From Daphnia pulex (lineage: Eukaryota; Arthropoda; Branchiopoda; Diplostraca; Daphniidae): DNA of 64,000 bases. Where the stretch lies: assembly GCF_021134715.1 (NCBI RefSeq), contig NC_060026.1, positions 992,001-1,056,000 on the forward strand, given 5' to 3'. Positions 1 through 11,488 of this stretch are shown in pieces (the stretch's first letter is position 1; each line of letters begins with the position of its first letter). The notes beneath the pieces were generated by a model. It was given only the letters and a program-made list of their open reading frames with translations. It searched no databases and was not told the DNA's origin. Both the position numbers and the translations under genes were made by a program.

Positions 1-365
1 TGAAATGTTGGACTGCGCAAAACTGCGATGCCGAACGACAAAGTGGCGCCGCGATCGACACGCATGTAATTTCTTCCGGCCGGAGGATTAGGGGCCGGAT
101 TGTCCAATTCCCATGACGAATTAATGTCCTCAATCTTCCATCGAACTCCGGTCTGCGATGGCGAGTCGTCAGTCCAGAAATTTTGCGACCCAACTTCGAA
201 ATCGGTGCTCAGATCCGAAAGTTGTTGCGAATTTCTTGGTTTTATTCCGCCGACGCTGTTGTCGCAATCCTTGTGCTGATCCTGACAATATTCACCGGCA
301 AGTGACAGGTTGTTTAATAAAAGCAACACAACACCGACTGACAGTAGGAAAATGTTTCTTTCCAT
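1..365 (-). CDS. MAM-CUB secreted protein, copy 1 (5' exon only, cut by window edge)
   Basis: This is the first coding exon of a secreted protein; the rest lies beyond the window start. The start codon is at 365. The open frame begins with a hydrophobic signal peptide (MERN...LLSVGVVLLLLNN) and runs into the first half of a MAM domain, with the same order of residues as the intact copy at 4563-6185 (DFEVGS, NFW, PPAGRNYM, LRSPTFQ). I see no stop or frameshift in the visible part. Substitutions relative to the other copies are scattered and many are silent, as expected of a gene that has been under constraint. MAM domains are extracellular adhesion modules; the role here is unknown. Whether the CUB half survives cannot be seen. 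Confidence 0.7.
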   Translation of the reverse strand, partial: MERNIFLLSVGVVLLLLNNLSLAGEYCQDQHKDCDNSVGGIKPRNSQQLSDLSTDFEVGSQNFWTDDSPSQTGVRWKIEDINSSWELDNPAPNPPAGRNYMRVDRGATLSFGIAVLRSPTF

Positions 366-976
366 GTTGGTTATAGTAAAAGTCACAGAAATATTTCGCC
401 AATGAACTAGAGGCGTTGACGTTCGCTACAGGAATGGCAGTTTACATTTAAATTTAGCTGTGTATGCATCTCTGCACATTTCAACACAAGAAAATGTGCT
501 GATAAAGCGAATTGCGTTTTGTAACAGCCGTTTTAAAAAGCCAGAAAAGCGAAGAATTTATGGTTATTTAGATCTAGATTAGGCCGTTCGTTTGAATTGC
601 TGTGAGGGATGGAATTTTTAATGCCTCTTATCTACTTCAGTTATTTATGCATCGTTTTGTATTTGAATTTCAAGTTTACTGTCATGCTGTTTCCAAAGTA
701 TTGGGAATGGTAACGCACCGATTAGTCTTATTACCAACAAGCATGTTGTTATTGTTGTTGTTAGTTGCTGGAAAAAGTGGGTCGATCGGATAAATAAGTT
801 AGATCGACCCATTTGACTGAAAGTTTCTCAATATTTTTGTGAGCTAATCGATTCTTTTGTTTGGTTTACAGTTGCAACCGATGGACAACACGAATCTTGC
901 ACTTTTTGTTAATTCTACGGTATTCACGAGGACGTCGTTTTCCACCTAATGTCAACTCTGAAATTCTCTACGGATG
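366..976. other. Upstream region of MAM-CUB copy 1
   Basis: No convincing gene. The first 200 bases are the 5' flank shared with the other MAM-CUB copies (core near 415-450). Further right is a block shared with 7230-7560, containing GTTGCAACCGATGGA just before the repeated exon-like frame. Short open frames here are not preserved between copies. Confidence 0.5.
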
Positions 977-1029
977 ATGGAGAGCGATGGAGAGCACCCA
1001 GACGTGTCACCCAGTATTCTCCTAAAAAG
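977..1029 (+). other. Exon-like short frame, copy 1 (start codon to splice donor)
   Basis: ATG opens an 18-residue frame (MESDGEHPDVSPSILLK) that ends at AG|GTAGGACC, a plausible donor. Related frames lie at 7639, 9036 and 13905. Three of the four keep an ATG, the motif HPD(M/V)xPSIxLK and the donor, although nucleotides differ. It may be the first coding exon of a duplicated gene whose remaining exons I could not find. Function unknown. Confidence 0.35.
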
Positions 1030-1261
1030 GTAGGACCTAGTTAATTTCCTTTCCACTAGAGCTGCATCTTTGTGTTGACAGCATTATTTTAAAAATTTTG
1101 TCCCGACAAGTTTGTTGATATTGAATGCTTTCGGTTTTCTGTCTTCCCACTCGATGGTTTGATACCGGCAGGCTTAGGTTAGGCATTTTGCTCCGTTTGT
1201 CCTTGTCTTGTGCCCTGCCACGACAAGGAATTGATGACTTTTGTAGAGGATTTTAGAGCTG

Positions 1262-1543
1262 TCACATTATACTTCTACGAATCCGACAGAAGGTGGGCAG
1301 ACACAAGGAACCGCACAGTCTCTTGCTGACGCAATCCCTGAGTATCAACCACTCGATATTTTTTAGAAGTTTGAATTTGATGGCGACTGCCAGTACTGTT
1401 TCTACATACGAGTTCGTTGCGCTTCCACAAATATTCCATTCGTCCGGCCTTATCAAATTTACCGAACATTTTCCTCAGTTCAGGCAACAATTTTCTGAAA
1501 ACTGTTTCGAAATGAGATCCTGGATACTTATTTGCTCAGCCAT
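1262..1543 (-). pseudogene. FEM-1-like gene, 5' fragment (vestige 1)
   Basis: Reading leftward from an ATG at 1543, the frames match the N-terminus of the FEM-1-like gene at 34305-36050: start MAEQISIQD against MAKQISVQD, then MFGKFDKAG, MEYLWKRNEL, ALAVAIK-like and SLCLPTFC segments. The matches fall in more than one frame and stop codons intervene, so it is broken. Only the first 95 or so codons of the parent are represented. It belongs to the segmental-duplication cluster. Confidence 0.7.
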
Positions 1544-2570
1544 TTCTGAAATTTAGAGGGACGAACGAGAACTATTTAATGCGCATTTAGTCAGAACTAA
1601 ACGAAGCGCAGAAACCATTTGCTTTTTGGCTGCGAACATTTTTTTAAATTTTTAATGGTCGTCCATTTCGGTGGCTACTTGTTGAGTCTCATACTGGCTG
1701 TACTGCGAAGGCGATGGATCGCAGCAGATTGCACAGATTCCGGATCTAATCCTCTTTGTCTAGTGACGTCAAATTGTTGTTCCTTTGTTCAACATTTTGA
1801 CCGTGCTTGATGAAGCCGCGAATTTTATACTTTTGACATTACAGTTGTTTTCTTAACGGCATTCGATCGGGCGAATAAATCGAGCACGAAATGAATGCGT
1901 TTTTTTTTATTGTTACAGAATCCTTTGAGGAAGAGCAATGCAATTTTGACTATTTTACTGCTTTGTTTTTTTGTTTTTGTTTGTTTTTTTTGTTTTGAAA
2001 TCAGAAAATTCTTTGCTATGGTGAATTGATTTTTTCCGCTAGAAAAATCGTTTTTTAAGCCAAAGCACCACACGAAGGGAGAAACGTGTTTTACTCAGCG
2101 GTTTTTGCTCGTCTTCCATCAGTTGCTGAACTTCTCGTAAACATCGTGATTAGTCACGATACTTACAGCTCTATGGAATCAGCATTCGAGAGTAAAAGAC
2201 CAGTAGCTTCTTTGCGGCATTGCAGTCCACGTAATGACAAAACAAAGTGCGCATTGGACGCATAGTGCGTTCTGTTCACTTGTGCTTATACTAGATTATT
2301 AAAGTCGTAGGTTGATCTGGTTGTATTCTTTTAAATTTTTTAGAAATGATAAGTAAGGTGAAAAATATGCCTCGTAAATAATATGGAATCATAAAATTGC
2401 TACTTAAATTTGCGCCATAAAAACAAAATATATTTTGATGATACGCATCTCGGGGGGCGCACATTTGACCATAAACTAGCGCAACTCTTTTACGATTCCC
2501 TCATCACTTCTTCGAAAATGCGATAACAATTTCACAGGCACGTTTGTGTAGAAAAGTAAGAAACAGAAGG
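1544..2570. other. No gene recognised; cluster repeats
   Basis: AT-rich sequence with T-runs near 1900-2000. Parts recur near 9360-9960 (for example TCGTCCATTTCGGTGGCTACTTG and the CACTCTTTTACGATTCCCTCATCAC segment) and near 14640. Short open frames are not conserved between copies. Confidence 0.4.
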
Positions 2571-2577
2571 ATTGTCA

Positions 2578-2790
2578 CTGTGGTACCATGCAGGTCCTGT
2601 AAAACGGGGAATAAAATTAATTCGTATTATGACGTTTCGATTTTTTCACGTTTAACTTTCACCACAATTGATAATTATTACCTCGGCGATTTCCAGGTAT
2701 GATTTCGGTCGAGGCGGGGGGCCAAAAAATGCTGCCGCTTTGATCAACATTCTGTACATAAAATTCCCGTGATTTGCAATTTTGGGATGA
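2578..2790. repeat. Cluster repeat block (TACCTCGGCGATTTCC), copy 1
   Basis: About 210 bp shared with 9975-10185 and 17834-18025. Landmarks are CAGGTCCTGTAAAACGGGGA, TACCTCGGCGATTTCC and TGCCGCTTTGAT. A translated segment resembling YLGDFxIGF is readable in the second and third copies, but frames differ and I assign no protein. Confidence 0.55.
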
Positions 2791-3767
2791 GAAGATATGG
2801 TATTTTCTTTCAGTTAAATTAGACGTAAATCAGTTAAATTTTTAAAAAATAAAACAGGAAAGTAAAAATATTATTCACGCACCAAAGCGAGAATTAATTC
2901 TTTGGCAAAAATATCAAAATAACTATAAAAACGATCAACAAAATTTCGTCAATATCGTCAAAGTCAAAAACGAAAAAAATGATCATAACAGAAAAAAACT
3001 TCAATAATATTCTATCCATCGTGTGTACCCGTCTGCAGTGGAACGTAGAACGCTCGCCACTGCTGGTAAAGCCACCTTTATGTTCACGAAAATGTTTCTC
3101 ATATATTACCGCCGATAATGTGATAACAAATTTTATGAAACTACGCGTCTACGTTGATAATGTGATATTTAATTTTTTTATGAAACAAAATCTTGATAAC
3201 AAATATAGATGCCTAATCATTTAAAAAAATTGGGGAAGTGATGCAAACTTCAGTTGTGTTATTTGAAGTCACCTTGAATTCAAATTGAATTATCTTGGGG
3301 AATAATAACACAGAAATATCGAATTCTTCTTTGTTATTTAAATTATTTGTAGCCTTTGCCTTTGTGCCTCAGCGCTTTTCTTAGTTTTATTCCTTTGGCC
3401 CACACCCGCTGACAGTTGGGGCGTATGTTTTTATCCTTGTGAATTATAGTAAAAGCAACAGAAAGTTTCACCAGTCAACGTTGACGTTCGCTACAGGAAT
3501 GGCAGTTTAAATGTGTACACAGCTGGCATCTCGGCACATTTTAACCTAAGAAAATGTGCTGGTAAAACGAATTGCCTTTTTTAAATGCCGTTTTTAAGAG
3601 CTGGAAAAGAACAGATTGGATTTTATTGTGTTATTTAAGCTGTGGGGTATTCGTTTGGATTGCTTTAACGTATTTAATTTGTAAGACCTTATTTTCTTCA
3701 GTTTTTTTATGCATTGTTTTGTAGTTGAATTTTAAGTTTATTTTCATGCGGCTGTTACCAAAGTGTT
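2791..3767. other. No gene recognised; cluster repeats
   Basis: AT-rich. The segment near 2930-3230 recurs near 10380-10625 and 18190-18500 (shared TCCATCGTGTGTAC-type core). The segment 3232-3330 recurs near 10625-10735 and 18530-18640. A second copy of the MAM-CUB 5' flank starts near 3415 without the gene that should lie to its left. Confidence 0.4.
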
Positions 3768-3861
3768 CAGCCTTGTCGGACAGTTTCAACAGTTCAGGAA
3801 ACAATTCGTTGAAGACTGTTTCGAAAATAAGATCCAGCTGGATACTTAATTGCTCAGCCAT
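3768..3861 (-). pseudogene. FEM-1-like gene, 5' fragment (vestige 2)
   Basis: An ATG at 3861 begins MAEQLSIQ, followed by FETVFNELFPELLKLSDKAE. This resembles MAKQISVQDFIFEAV...PELKKLFGKFDKAG of the gene at 34305-36050. The match is lost after about 30 codons. A very short, broken relic. Confidence 0.55.
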
Positions 3862-4562
3862 TTCTGAAATTTAGAGGGACGACCGAGAACTATATGCAAT
3901 GCGCACTTGGTGAGAATTTTTAAAAACTTGTGTTGTCCTGAGAGGCGATGAATTGCATGGATTCCAGAATCCGGATGTCATCCGCTTTTATCTTGTGACA
4001 TCTATTTTTTTTTTTTTCATTTGTGATCATTTCGACCGTGCTTGATAGAGCCGCGCTGTTTGTAATTGCGACATTACAATCAATTATTCCAATAACTTTT
4101 GCACGGAGTGCCAGCGCTGAGAGACCGTGCCGAGTCGAGTATCCCGGAGTGCACCTAAATTTTGGCGCATTAACCCACGGCCTCACGCCACTCTTTTATT
4201 ACGATTCCCTTATCACTTGGTTCGAAAATGCGATAACAATTTCACTGCGTTGCTTTGCTTACCATAGGCTATATTAGGGAAGTCACTACGGTACTTTTCC
4301 CGCCCCTTCAAACATAAACAACTACATTGTAAAATATGTATTGTACGCCACCACACAAATTTGGCTAGTTTAGCCAGGCAGAGGTAACAAAAGTGACGCA
4401 ATTGTGTAAGAACTTCAATGCTTGCTGCCCTCTAGTCGATTTGGCCATCGGAAATAATCCAATATGTTTCTCTTGTCGTTTGTATTTGTGCTGTTATAAC
4501 TATAGGAACTATTACGTCAACTAACAAGTAATAGTGTGTGGTCTGCATAAAGTCATAAACGT
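3862..4562. other. No gene recognised
   Basis: Cluster repeats only. The part near 3950-4015 (ATGGATTCCAGAATCCGGAT, CATCCGCTTTTATCTTGTGACATC) recurs near 8215-8265 and 14700-14755. The last 150 bases are the 3' flank of the MAM-CUB gene and resemble 11370-11488. Confidence 0.4.
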
Positions 4563-6185
4563 CTACTCAAAAATTTTTATAAAATTGACTAACCATCCTC
4601 TCAGTGAGCCTTGCGGTGAATAATCGGAATAGTGTACTATTGAGATTACGGGACCGGTGGAATTTACGTAACACGGAAGAGAAGCTGGAAGATCATTGCT
4701 AGACGAAGTGAAACCAGGGTAACCAGTAGCTGAAAACAATTTAGGCGATTCATTTGACATTCCATCGAATACCTGGTTCGTTTGTACAAATTTAGTATTA
4801 TTATGAATTTGAATTACCGTTGGATAATAATTAAGTATTACATATAGATAGTCGTGTTGAGCCTCCATTTCAAAATCAACAAATTTTAAACTGATTTTCC
4901 CAGTTGGGTCGGGAGTGGTGATGATGTATTCGCAGACTTCGTTAGAAGAGTAAAAATTTGGATAATTTGGTGACGATATAGGTGTGCTTTTCTCTGTGGC
5001 TATGAAGGAGCCTCCACATACTTGAAAAAAAAAATACGAAATGTTATATGGCTAAGGTAACAAGGCAGATTTGTGAGGCCCCGCGGTATAAAATTTAATA
5101 ACAAATATTATTAGGCGTCCAAAATAGGTACTTCAGTGTTAATCATTGCTGTTTTTCGAAAACATTTGAAACGAGCTTTAATTGCTATTGATTTTAACAC
5201 CTGCTATCGGCGTTGTTGGTGATTCTGTCGATGTTGTTGTTGTTTTAACAGTTATAGTTTCTGTTGTTGATGTAAACGTTGAAGCAGTCGTCGTTAGTGT
5301 CGAGACAGTTGTTTGTTCTCGTGTTGTCGATTGCGTCACGGTGCTGCTGGTTGTCGTTGGTGATGGATCGGTCCAGCGGATGTTGTCGATGGCGACAGCA
5401 TCCACGACGTCCGTGCCACAATACGCGTAAAATGCCAACTGTCAACGTAATCACTAGAATAAAATCTGATTCATTTTGGAAGGTGACACTTACTGAGAAT
5501 CCGCTGGAGAGTGGAGAGAAACTGACAGGATACGTAACCCAATTTCGATTGTTGATGTCGGAATAGTTCCATAAACTGACAAGCAGCCTCTCGTTTCCGT
5601 TTTCATTTAGATACAGCTGAGAATTTAAAATTTTGATTATGCTGTAATCCCATTAAATTTCTTATATTTAATTTTAATATTTGCATTTCAACATTATTCT
5701 GTGTACCCATTAAATTTGTTACTAGATTAATGTACCTCGAGATTAGTGAACTGGGGCCATTTGGATCGAATCCAAAAGTCAAACGATATGGAAATATCGT
5801 TGTAGCTAGAAGCGGGAATTTGAAATGTTGGACTGCGCAAAACTGCGACGCTGAACGACAAAGTGGCGCCGCGATCGACACGCATGTAATTTCTTCCGGC
5901 CGGAGGATTAGGGGCCGGATTGTCCAATTCCCACGAGGAGTTAATGTCCTCAATCTTCCATCGAACTCCGGTCTGCGATGGGGAGTCGTCAGTCCAAAAA
6001 TTTGGCGACCCAACTTCGAAATCGGTGCTCAAATCGGAAAGTGGTTGCGATTTTCTTGGTTTTATTCCGCCAGCGCTGTTGTCACAATCCTTGTGCTGAT
6101 CCTGACAATATTCACCGGCAAGTGTCAGGTTGTTCAGTATAAGCAACACAACACCGACTGACAGTAGGAAAATGTTTCTTTCCAT
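4563..6185 (-). CDS. Secreted MAM-CUB protein, copy 2 (intact)
   Basis: Four exons: complement(4563..5020, 5201..5438, 5494..5616, 5736..6185), phases consistent, 422 residues. Residues 1-24 form a signal peptide. Residues about 40-215 are a MAM domain (DFEVGS, PPAGRNYM, LRSPTFQIP, ISFDFWIRS, AVAIDNIRW). A Thr/Ser-rich, probably O-glycosylated linker follows to about 268. Residues 271-422 are a CUB domain (CGGSF, SPNYPNFY, GTGY-like region, C-terminal WLVNF). MAM and CUB domains are extracellular protein- or glycan-binding modules in adhesion and matrix proteins; no enzymatic domain is present. The donor of exon 3 (G|GTGTTA) is weak but gives the right phase and joins IA to VCGG. The ligand is unknown. 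The large intact frame and matching paralogues make this a real gene; an additional upstream exon is not excluded. Confidence 0.82.
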
Positions 6186-7017
6186 GTTAGTTATAGAAAA
6201 CCAACTGAAAAGTTTTGCCAGTGAACTAGAGGCGGTGACGTTCGCTAGGTGAATGACTGTTTCAATATTTACGCAGTTGTGTACACACCTCTGCCCATTG
6301 TAACCTTCAGAAAAATGTTCTGATAAAACGATTTGCATGTCTTTTATAAAAGCCCTTTTTCAAAAGCCGGAAAAGTGTAGATTTATATTTATCTATCATC
6401 CTCGTGGTTCGTTTTGTATGTGTTTAGTTTTCTTTTAATGTTGCCATTATTAGTTAGCAAAGTGATCGAAGTGGTAAAGCCTGGAATGACATGACGTTGC
6501 TGTTGTAGTTGTTTGAAAAATTGGGTGTGTGGGTCATTTTAATGTTACCTTTTGTAACTGTATATTGGGGAATGGACACAGAAGTATCGAATTATTCTGT
6601 GTTTCTTTTTCTCAATGATTTGTTGCTTAGATTATCATTTGGTGATAGCTGGCCTGCTTTTGTGGTGCTGTCAAGAAAACTTTGACATGACTTTTGACTT
6701 TTATAGAAGTTGATAAACGGACCAGCACTGTTTGCGGATATAGTATGAGATGTGGACCCTAAATTTTGCTCCGATAAAAGGCGGGAGTTGAGCGTGACGT
6801 CTATTTTTGACTTGTCATGCGATAAGAATGAATCCGCTAAGTTCTTCATTTGCTTGGATATTCGCTTTTATTGTATAATGCCATTCCATTTCGTTATCCA
6901 TCGGTGCGTATACGCGCTAGTATACCTGCGCGGCTATCGTGTCCTATGGGCCTACTCGCTCCCGCCTGGTTTCCAGCGTCCTTCGTGTTGTCTTTATAAT
7001 TGTGACGTTATCTGTGG
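6186..7017. other. 5' flank of MAM-CUB copy 2 and 3' flank of a lost papain-fold gene
   Basis: The first 150 bases are the MAM-CUB upstream block. From about 6590 the sequence matches 18600-18960, the region just beyond the 3' end of the papain-fold gene (shared CCATTCCATTTCGTTAT and CGGCTATCGTGTCCTA). This shows that a copy of that gene once stood here. Confidence 0.45.
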
Positions 7018-7110
7018 TGATAGCCAAACATTCAAAAATCCGATCTGCGAATTTTTGGCAGTTTGAGTTCTTGACGAGGTTGAAGGTTTCGTTCAAGTAA
7101 TTTCCGAAGA
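7018..7110 (-). pseudogene. Papain-fold (LRAT/NlpC-like) gene, C-terminal fragment
   Basis: This 93-bp stretch matches 19120-19210 inside the papain-fold gene at 18978-19727. It covers the codons around the NCQHFADRIFEF motif (shared ATTCAAAAATCCGAT, TTGGCAGTTTGAGTTCTTGA, GTTCAAGTA). Small insertions shift the frame and the flanking coding sequence is gone. Confidence 0.65.
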
Positions 7111-7638
7111 ATAGAAATTACAATTTACGACGTTCGCTATAGGATTGGTAGTTTCAATGTGTACACAGCTGTGTACGCACCTCGGCACATTTTAACATAT
7201 AGGTAGGATAATGTGCTGCGACTAGGCCGTGGGGCGTTGCTTTGAATTGCTCTGAGAGATGGACGAGATGGACCTCTTATCTACTTGAGTTATTTAAACA
7301 TCGTGTTGTATTTGAATTTTAAGTTTATTGTCATGCTGTTACCAAAATGTTGGGAATGGTAATTCGCCGATAGTCTTATTACCATAGAAGAACCATAGAT
7401 TACCAAGAAGAATGTTGTTGTAGTTGTTAGTTGCTGGAAAAAGTGGGTGGGTCTGATAAATTAATTAGATCGACCCATTTGACTGGAAGTGTCTCAATAT
7501 TTTTGTGAGCTAATCGATTCTTTTGTTTGGATTGCAGTTGCAACCGATGGAAAACACGAATCTTCGCTTTTTGTTAAATCGACGGTATTCACGAGGAAGT
7601 CGTTTCCCACTTAATGTCAACTCTGAAATTCTCTACGG
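7111..7638. other. No gene recognised; cluster repeats
   Basis: Degraded MAM-CUB 5' flank near 7125-7200, then the block shared with 600-970 that precedes the repeated exon-like frame. Confidence 0.4.
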
Positions 7639-7691
7639 ATGGAGAGCGATGCTGATCACCCAGACATGTCACCCAGTATTCTCCTAAAAAG
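7639..7691 (+). other. Exon-like short frame, copy 2
   Basis: ATG opens MESDADHPDMSPSILLK, ending at AG|GTAGGACC. It has exactly the length of copy 1 (977-1029). Differences fall at the GE/AD and V/M positions and the frame stays open. Confidence 0.35.
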
Positions 7692-7904
7692 GTAGGACCC
7701 AGTTACAGCTGAACTTTGATGACATTCGTTTAGAATTATCTTCCGACAAGTTTGTTGGTATTGGAGGATTTCGGTGTCTGTCTGCCGACTCGATCCTTTG
7801 ATACTGGCAGGTTTTGGTTAGGCATTTTGCTCCGTTTGTCCTTGTCTTTTGCTCTGCCACCACAAGGGAAATGTTGATTTTAGCAAAGAATTTTAGAGCC
7901 GCTT

Positions 7905-8065
7905 AGTTTATACAAATCTTACAGAAAATGGACAGACACTGAAACTGTGCAGTGTACCAGCTGACGCAATCCTTGAGTAGTTTTTACGAATCGATTAATA
8001 ATTTTTGAATGTTTGAACTTGATGGCTTCTGCCAGTGTAGTTTCTCCAAGTTCTTAAATCCCACT
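7905..8065 (-). pseudogene. FEM-1-like gene fragment (vestige 3)
   Basis: Weak nucleotide match to 35790-35930 of the FEM-1-like gene and to vestige 1: CAGAAAATGGACAGACAC, GACGCAATCCTTGAGTAG, TTGATGGCTTCTGCCAGTG, TTTCTCCAAGTT. No frame survives. Confidence 0.5.
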
Positions 8066-9035
8066 CCACGAGTCAAGCGTAGATAAAAGTTGAGAGTCAT
8101 TTCTAGAGCTATTTGATTTTTGGCATCCGATATCCCCGCCCCCCTTATCGTCCATTTTAATGGCTACTTGTTGAGACTGATCCTGCCTATGTTGTCCTGG
8201 AAGGCGATGGATTGCATCATGGATGCCGGAATCCGGATCTCATCCGCTTTTTTCTAGTAACATCTCAGGTTTGTTCATTTGTGGTAATTTGTTGACCGTG
8301 TGTGATAGAGCCGCGAATTGACCTCCTAAGGTCTTTGGCGGAGTGAGAGCACTGTAAGAACGTGCCTTTTTTAAAATGATTTTTATTGAATCTTTGGAGG
8401 AAGAGCCATGCAATGTTGACTGTTTTACCGCTTTGTTTATGACTCAGAAAATTAAATATTTTAACTTAAGCTTATCGAGTTTTCCGCCGGAAAAGTCGCT
8501 GTTTAAACAAAAGCGCTTGTAGACGTAAGAAATGGAAAATGGTATTTTTACTCTGCGATTTTCTTCTTCTTACATCAGTGACTGTAGTTCGCCTAATGTT
8601 GTTGATTGAACATCGTGACTGATCACGAAAGAATCATATGGACAGCAGAATCAGCGGTCGAGTGTACGGGAGTGTACCTAAATTTTGACCAGCATTAACT
8701 CACGCCACTCTTTTGAGATTCCCTTATCACTTCGTTCGAAAATGCGATAAAAATATCAAAGGGCCTTTGGCCTTACAATTGGTTGTATTAGGGAAGTCAC
8801 TACTTTTTCCCAGCTACAAACAAACAGCTAAACATAATCAGCTTTCATGTAAATTATGTATTGTATGCCACCAAAGAACTTGGGCTAGTTTAGGCAGAGG
8901 TAAGCGCACTTGTGTCTGCGCTTTACTATTTACTCTGTGCTCACGAAGATTTATTGCTACGTTGATAATGTAATGTGATATACGTATATATTTTTTTTAA
9001 AACGAAGTCTTGATAGCAAATGTAGATGCGTAATC
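8066..9035. other. No gene recognised; cluster repeats
   Basis: Blocks shared with 14540-14760 and 17150-17780, for example GGAAGAGCCATGCAATGTTGA near 8398 and AAAGAGCCATGCAATGTTGA near 17268. AT-rich, with no conserved frame. Confidence 0.4.
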
Positions 9036-9083
9036 ATGGATAGAGAGCACCCCGATATGCCGCCGAGTATTCCCCTAAAAAAG
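9036..9083 (+). other. Exon-like short frame, copy 3
   Basis: ATG opens MDREHPDMPPSIPLKK, followed directly by the donor GTAGGACC. It is two codons shorter than copies 1 and 2 and carries several amino-acid differences. The frame, the HPDMxPSI core and the donor are kept. Confidence 0.35.
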
Positions 9084-9974
9084 GTAGGACCTAGTTAATT
9101 TCTTTTCCACTAGAGCTGCAACTTTATGTTAAAATTTGTTTGAATTTCATTCCGATGTTTTTTTGGTATCGAGCGTTTTCGGTTTTCTGTCTGCCCACTT
9201 GATAGTTTGATACTGGCAGGATTAGGTTAGGCATTAGTGTGTTGTGAATCATTTTGATATCCTATTTCATACTAAAGCTTGATTCGTCCTCGAAAGCGTA
9301 CCGAATCTGGAATGCTATAGTCATTCATCTTAATCTTCACGAACGAAGCGCAGTAATTATTCTGATTTTGACTGCGGACATTTTTTTTTTTAATTTTCGT
9401 GATCGTCCATTTCGGTGGCTACTTGCAGAGCCATCGCATACTGGATGTATTGCGATGGCGATGGATTTCACCGGATCGCACAGATTCCGGATCTAATCCT
9501 CATTTGTCTGACATTACATTTTTGTTCGTTTCTTCAACATTTTTATCGTGCTTGATAAAGCCGCGAATTTTATAATTAATGACATTACCCCAGGTTTTCA
9601 GAGGAAGTTGATTTATTAATATTCGAAGGCGTCGAATAAATCCAGTCCGAACTCCGAAGTGAGTGCGTTGAAAAAAAAACTTGCCTTTTAAAAATTACTT
9701 TTTAAAGAATCCTTTGAGAAAGTCGTGGGTTGATCTGATAGTATTCTTTTTATTTTTAATTTTTGAAATGTAAGATGACAAATATACGTCGTAAATAATA
9801 TGCAATCATAAAATTGCGTTTTAAATTTGCGCCGCAATAAAAATATGTTTATAATACACAACTTGGGGGTGCACACACTACATTTGATTATAAACTCGCG
9901 CCACTCTTTTACGATTCCCTCATCACTTGTCCGAAAATGCGATAGCACATTTGTGTAGGGTAGTAAGACACGCA
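9084..9974. other. No gene recognised; cluster repeats
   Basis: Copies of the blocks seen at 1040-1180 and 1600-2580, in the same order. Nothing coding that I can support. Confidence 0.4.
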
Positions 9975-10185
9975 AGGATTTTCACCGCGGTGACAAGCAG
10001 GTCCTGTAAAACGGGGAATAAAATTCAATTCGTATTATGACGTTTCGAATTTTTTCGCGTTTAACTTTCACCACAATTCATAATTATTACCTCGGCGATT
10101 TCCAGATAGGATTTCAGTCGAGGCGGGGGACCAAAAAAGGCTGCCGCTTTGATTTCAACGTTCTGTACATAAAATTCCCACGATT
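9975..10185. repeat. Cluster repeat block (TACCTCGGCGATTTCC), copy 2
   Basis: Shared with 2578-2790 and 17834-18025. A frame with YLGDFQIGF and RRGTKKGCRFD is open here, but it is interrupted in the first copy and altered in the third. I do not call a gene. Confidence 0.55.
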
Positions 10186-11488
10186 TGGATTTTTAGCGGG
10201 AGAAGACAATTGGATTGCCACAATAAGACAACTGAAAATCGCCTGTTATTTGTCCAAAAAGATTTCATGTTATATAGAAGAGTATAACATATTTTATTTT
10301 AAGTATTTTCTTTCCAGTTCAATTAGACGTAAATCAGTTAATTATAAAACAGACAGTTAAAAATATTATTCACGCACCGAAGTTATGGTTAATACTTTTG
10401 GAAAACTATCGCCAAAATTACGATAGCAAACGATAAAAATTACTAGAATTAAAAAAAACTTCCAAAATGTCGTATCCATCGTGTGTACACGTCTGTAGTG
10501 GAACGTAGAATGCTTCCCACTGCAGTGGTGAAGCCACCTTTGTGTTCACCAAAAATTTGTCTCATATCTACGCTAATAATTTGATAAAAATTTTTATGAA
10601 ACTACGCGTCTACGTTGATAGTAAATGCAAACTTGAGTTTGTCATTTGAAGTCACCTTAAATTATAATTTATGTTATCTTGGAGAATAATAACACAGAAA
10701 TATCGAATTATTCTGTGATTATTTCAATTATTTTTTTTGGCTTGATTATCATCTGGTGATAGCTGGCCGGTGGCTGATGGTGGTAGCATCAGGGACACTT
10801 TGACATCACTTTTGACTTGAGGTTAGAGCCCTTCTCGCCTGAAAAATGACAGAATTTGTGTCTGCCGATTCCAACTTTTGCGTCTAATAAACAGGGCGAC
10901 TAAATGAGGGTCCAACCTTTTTTGGCCGTGTTTGGCACGTTGTTCAGGTCGCAGGTGACGGGATCACCGGCGTTTGCGGTGGTAATCCCGGTTGAATAGT
11001 TGATCAATGTTGGTGTTGATAATTCCCCGCTTGTATTGTTACCTCAAGCAAATAATGACACATAACGGCAAAAACTCTGGCCCGTACGATTGTTTAATAC
11101 TTGATGTCATTCTAAATGTAATTCAATTCTTGGATGAAAGAAAACTGTCGATATGGTGTTATATTTATGTGAGTTGCTGATGGTCGACTGAATAACAGAA
11201 AGTTTGAGTAGAAGTCAAATATCCCGTTTGAAAGAATACGAAAGGGGGGATGCAAAGGCAAACGTTGGAGGTACGGGGGAGGGAAAAATCCAAAATTGCC
11301 GCCGTCGTTTCCAATTTTCATCAGTTTTGGGGCGAAAAGCGAGGGCTGCAGATGTCTGAGCGTTTGTTGTCCGACGTTAAGTCGATTCGACCATCGAAAA
11401 TATGTTTCTCTTGTTAAATTGCTTGTGTTATGAATATGGGAGCTGTTTATATCAACTTACAAGTAATAGTGTGTGGTCTGCAGAACGT
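10186..11488. other. No gene recognised; cluster repeats and MAM-CUB 3' flank
   Basis: 10380-10740 repeats 2880-3320. 10860-11340 has no counterpart that I noticed elsewhere in the cluster. 11370-11488 is the 3' flank of the third MAM-CUB copy and resembles 4440-4562. Confidence 0.4.

Noticed and set aside
5730-6161. 143-codon open frame on the plus strand, repeated at 12924-13331.
   Set aside because: It is the antisense of the conserved MAM exon. Conservation is explained by the minus-strand gene, whose splice sites and domain fit.
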